A program made the translations under genes and the position numbers. Below are positions 5,523-5,695 of a stretch of 5,695 bases of DNA, piece after piece (within the stretch, counting starts at the first letter, position 1; each line of letters starts with the position of its first letter). This stretch comes from Planococcaceae bacterium UBA3378. GTDB taxonomy: Bacteria; Bacillota; Bacilli; Bacillales_A; Planococcaceae. The notes under the pieces were generated by a model. The model was given only the letters and a program-made list of their open reading frames with translations, ran no database searches and was not told the DNA's origin. The stretch is from assembly GCA_002359075.1 (NCBI GenBank), contig DEQA01000139.1, positions 861-6,555 of the forward strand. Direction: 5' to 3'.

Positions 5523-5695
5523 ATGCAATCTTTAAAAGAACAATGGTTTGGTAACGTCCACGGTGATATATTGTCGGGTATCGTTGTAGCACTTGCCCTG
5601 ATTCCGGAAGCAATTGCTTTTTCTCTCATAGCAGGTGTCGACCCGATGGTTGGATTATATGCATCGTTCTGTATAGCAACAATTATCGCATTTGT
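5523..5695 (+). CDS. SulP-family inorganic anion transporter, N-terminal fragment
   Basis: The first 57 codons are present; the gene runs off the right edge. The peptide starts MQSLKEQWFGNVHGDIL and contains SGIVVALALIPEAIAFSLIA followed by GVDPMVGLYASF. This is the hallmark first membrane segment and SulP signature of the SLC26/SulP family, whose bacterial members move sulfate, bicarbonate or other anions. Two hydrophobic segments are visible (about residues 18-38 and 44-57). Full-length members have 10-14 helices and often a C-terminal STAS domain, neither testable here. The ATG at 5523 has AAAGGA (5509-5514) with an 8-base spacer. An ATG at 5518 is rejected because its frame stops after five codons. 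It is transcribed away from the resolvase-like gene, which may regulate it (inference). The transported anion is unknown. Confidence 0.9.
   Translation, partial: MQSLKEQWFGNVHGDILSGIVVALALIPEAIAFSLIAGVDPMVGLYASFCIATIIAF

Overview
The window looks like chromosomal DNA of a low-GC Gram-positive, most likely a Bacillaceae member. It is fairly AT-rich, carries strong AGGAGG-type ribosome binding sites with short spacers, and holds families common in that group (LLM flavin oxidoreductase, PlsY paralogue, SulP transporter, MBL hydrolase). I cannot name the genus.

Layout, left to right. Positions 1-345 (minus strand) hold the 5' end of a luciferase-like flavin oxidoreductase, cut by the window edge, preceded by a gene for a small two-helix membrane protein. 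The two are 4 bp apart and probably co-transcribed. Positions 346-611 are a divergent intergenic region. Positions 612-1595 (plus) encode a metallo-beta-lactamase-fold hydrolase with a C-terminal winged-helix-like tail. A 12-bp stem at 1622-1655 lies between the convergent transcription units and can serve as a terminator both ways.

Positions 4690 to 1747 (minus) form a tight three-gene operon, in transcription order: a PlsY-family acyltransferase, a two-domain protein joining a GNAT/FeeM-like acyltransferase to a class V PLP aminotransferase-like domain, and a patatin-like lipase/acyl hydrolase. The gaps are 1 bp and 21 bp. All three families handle acyl groups or amino acids, so the set reads as a candidate pathway for making and trimming an acylated amino compound, such as an N-acyl amino acid or aminolipid. 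That function is inference, and it is the most interesting content of the window.

Positions 4864-5406 (minus) encode a serine-resolvase-like protein that kept its fold landmarks and C-terminal helix-turn-helix but lost the catalytic serine and several active-site residues. It is more likely a DNA-binding regulator than a recombinase. Its promoter region (5407-5522) is shared with a divergent SulP-family anion transporter gene (5523 to the window end) and contains a 9-bp inverted repeat over the predicted -10/start region. A terminator-like hairpin lies between this gene and the plsY-like operon. No tRNA, rRNA, CRISPR array or insertion sequence was seen.
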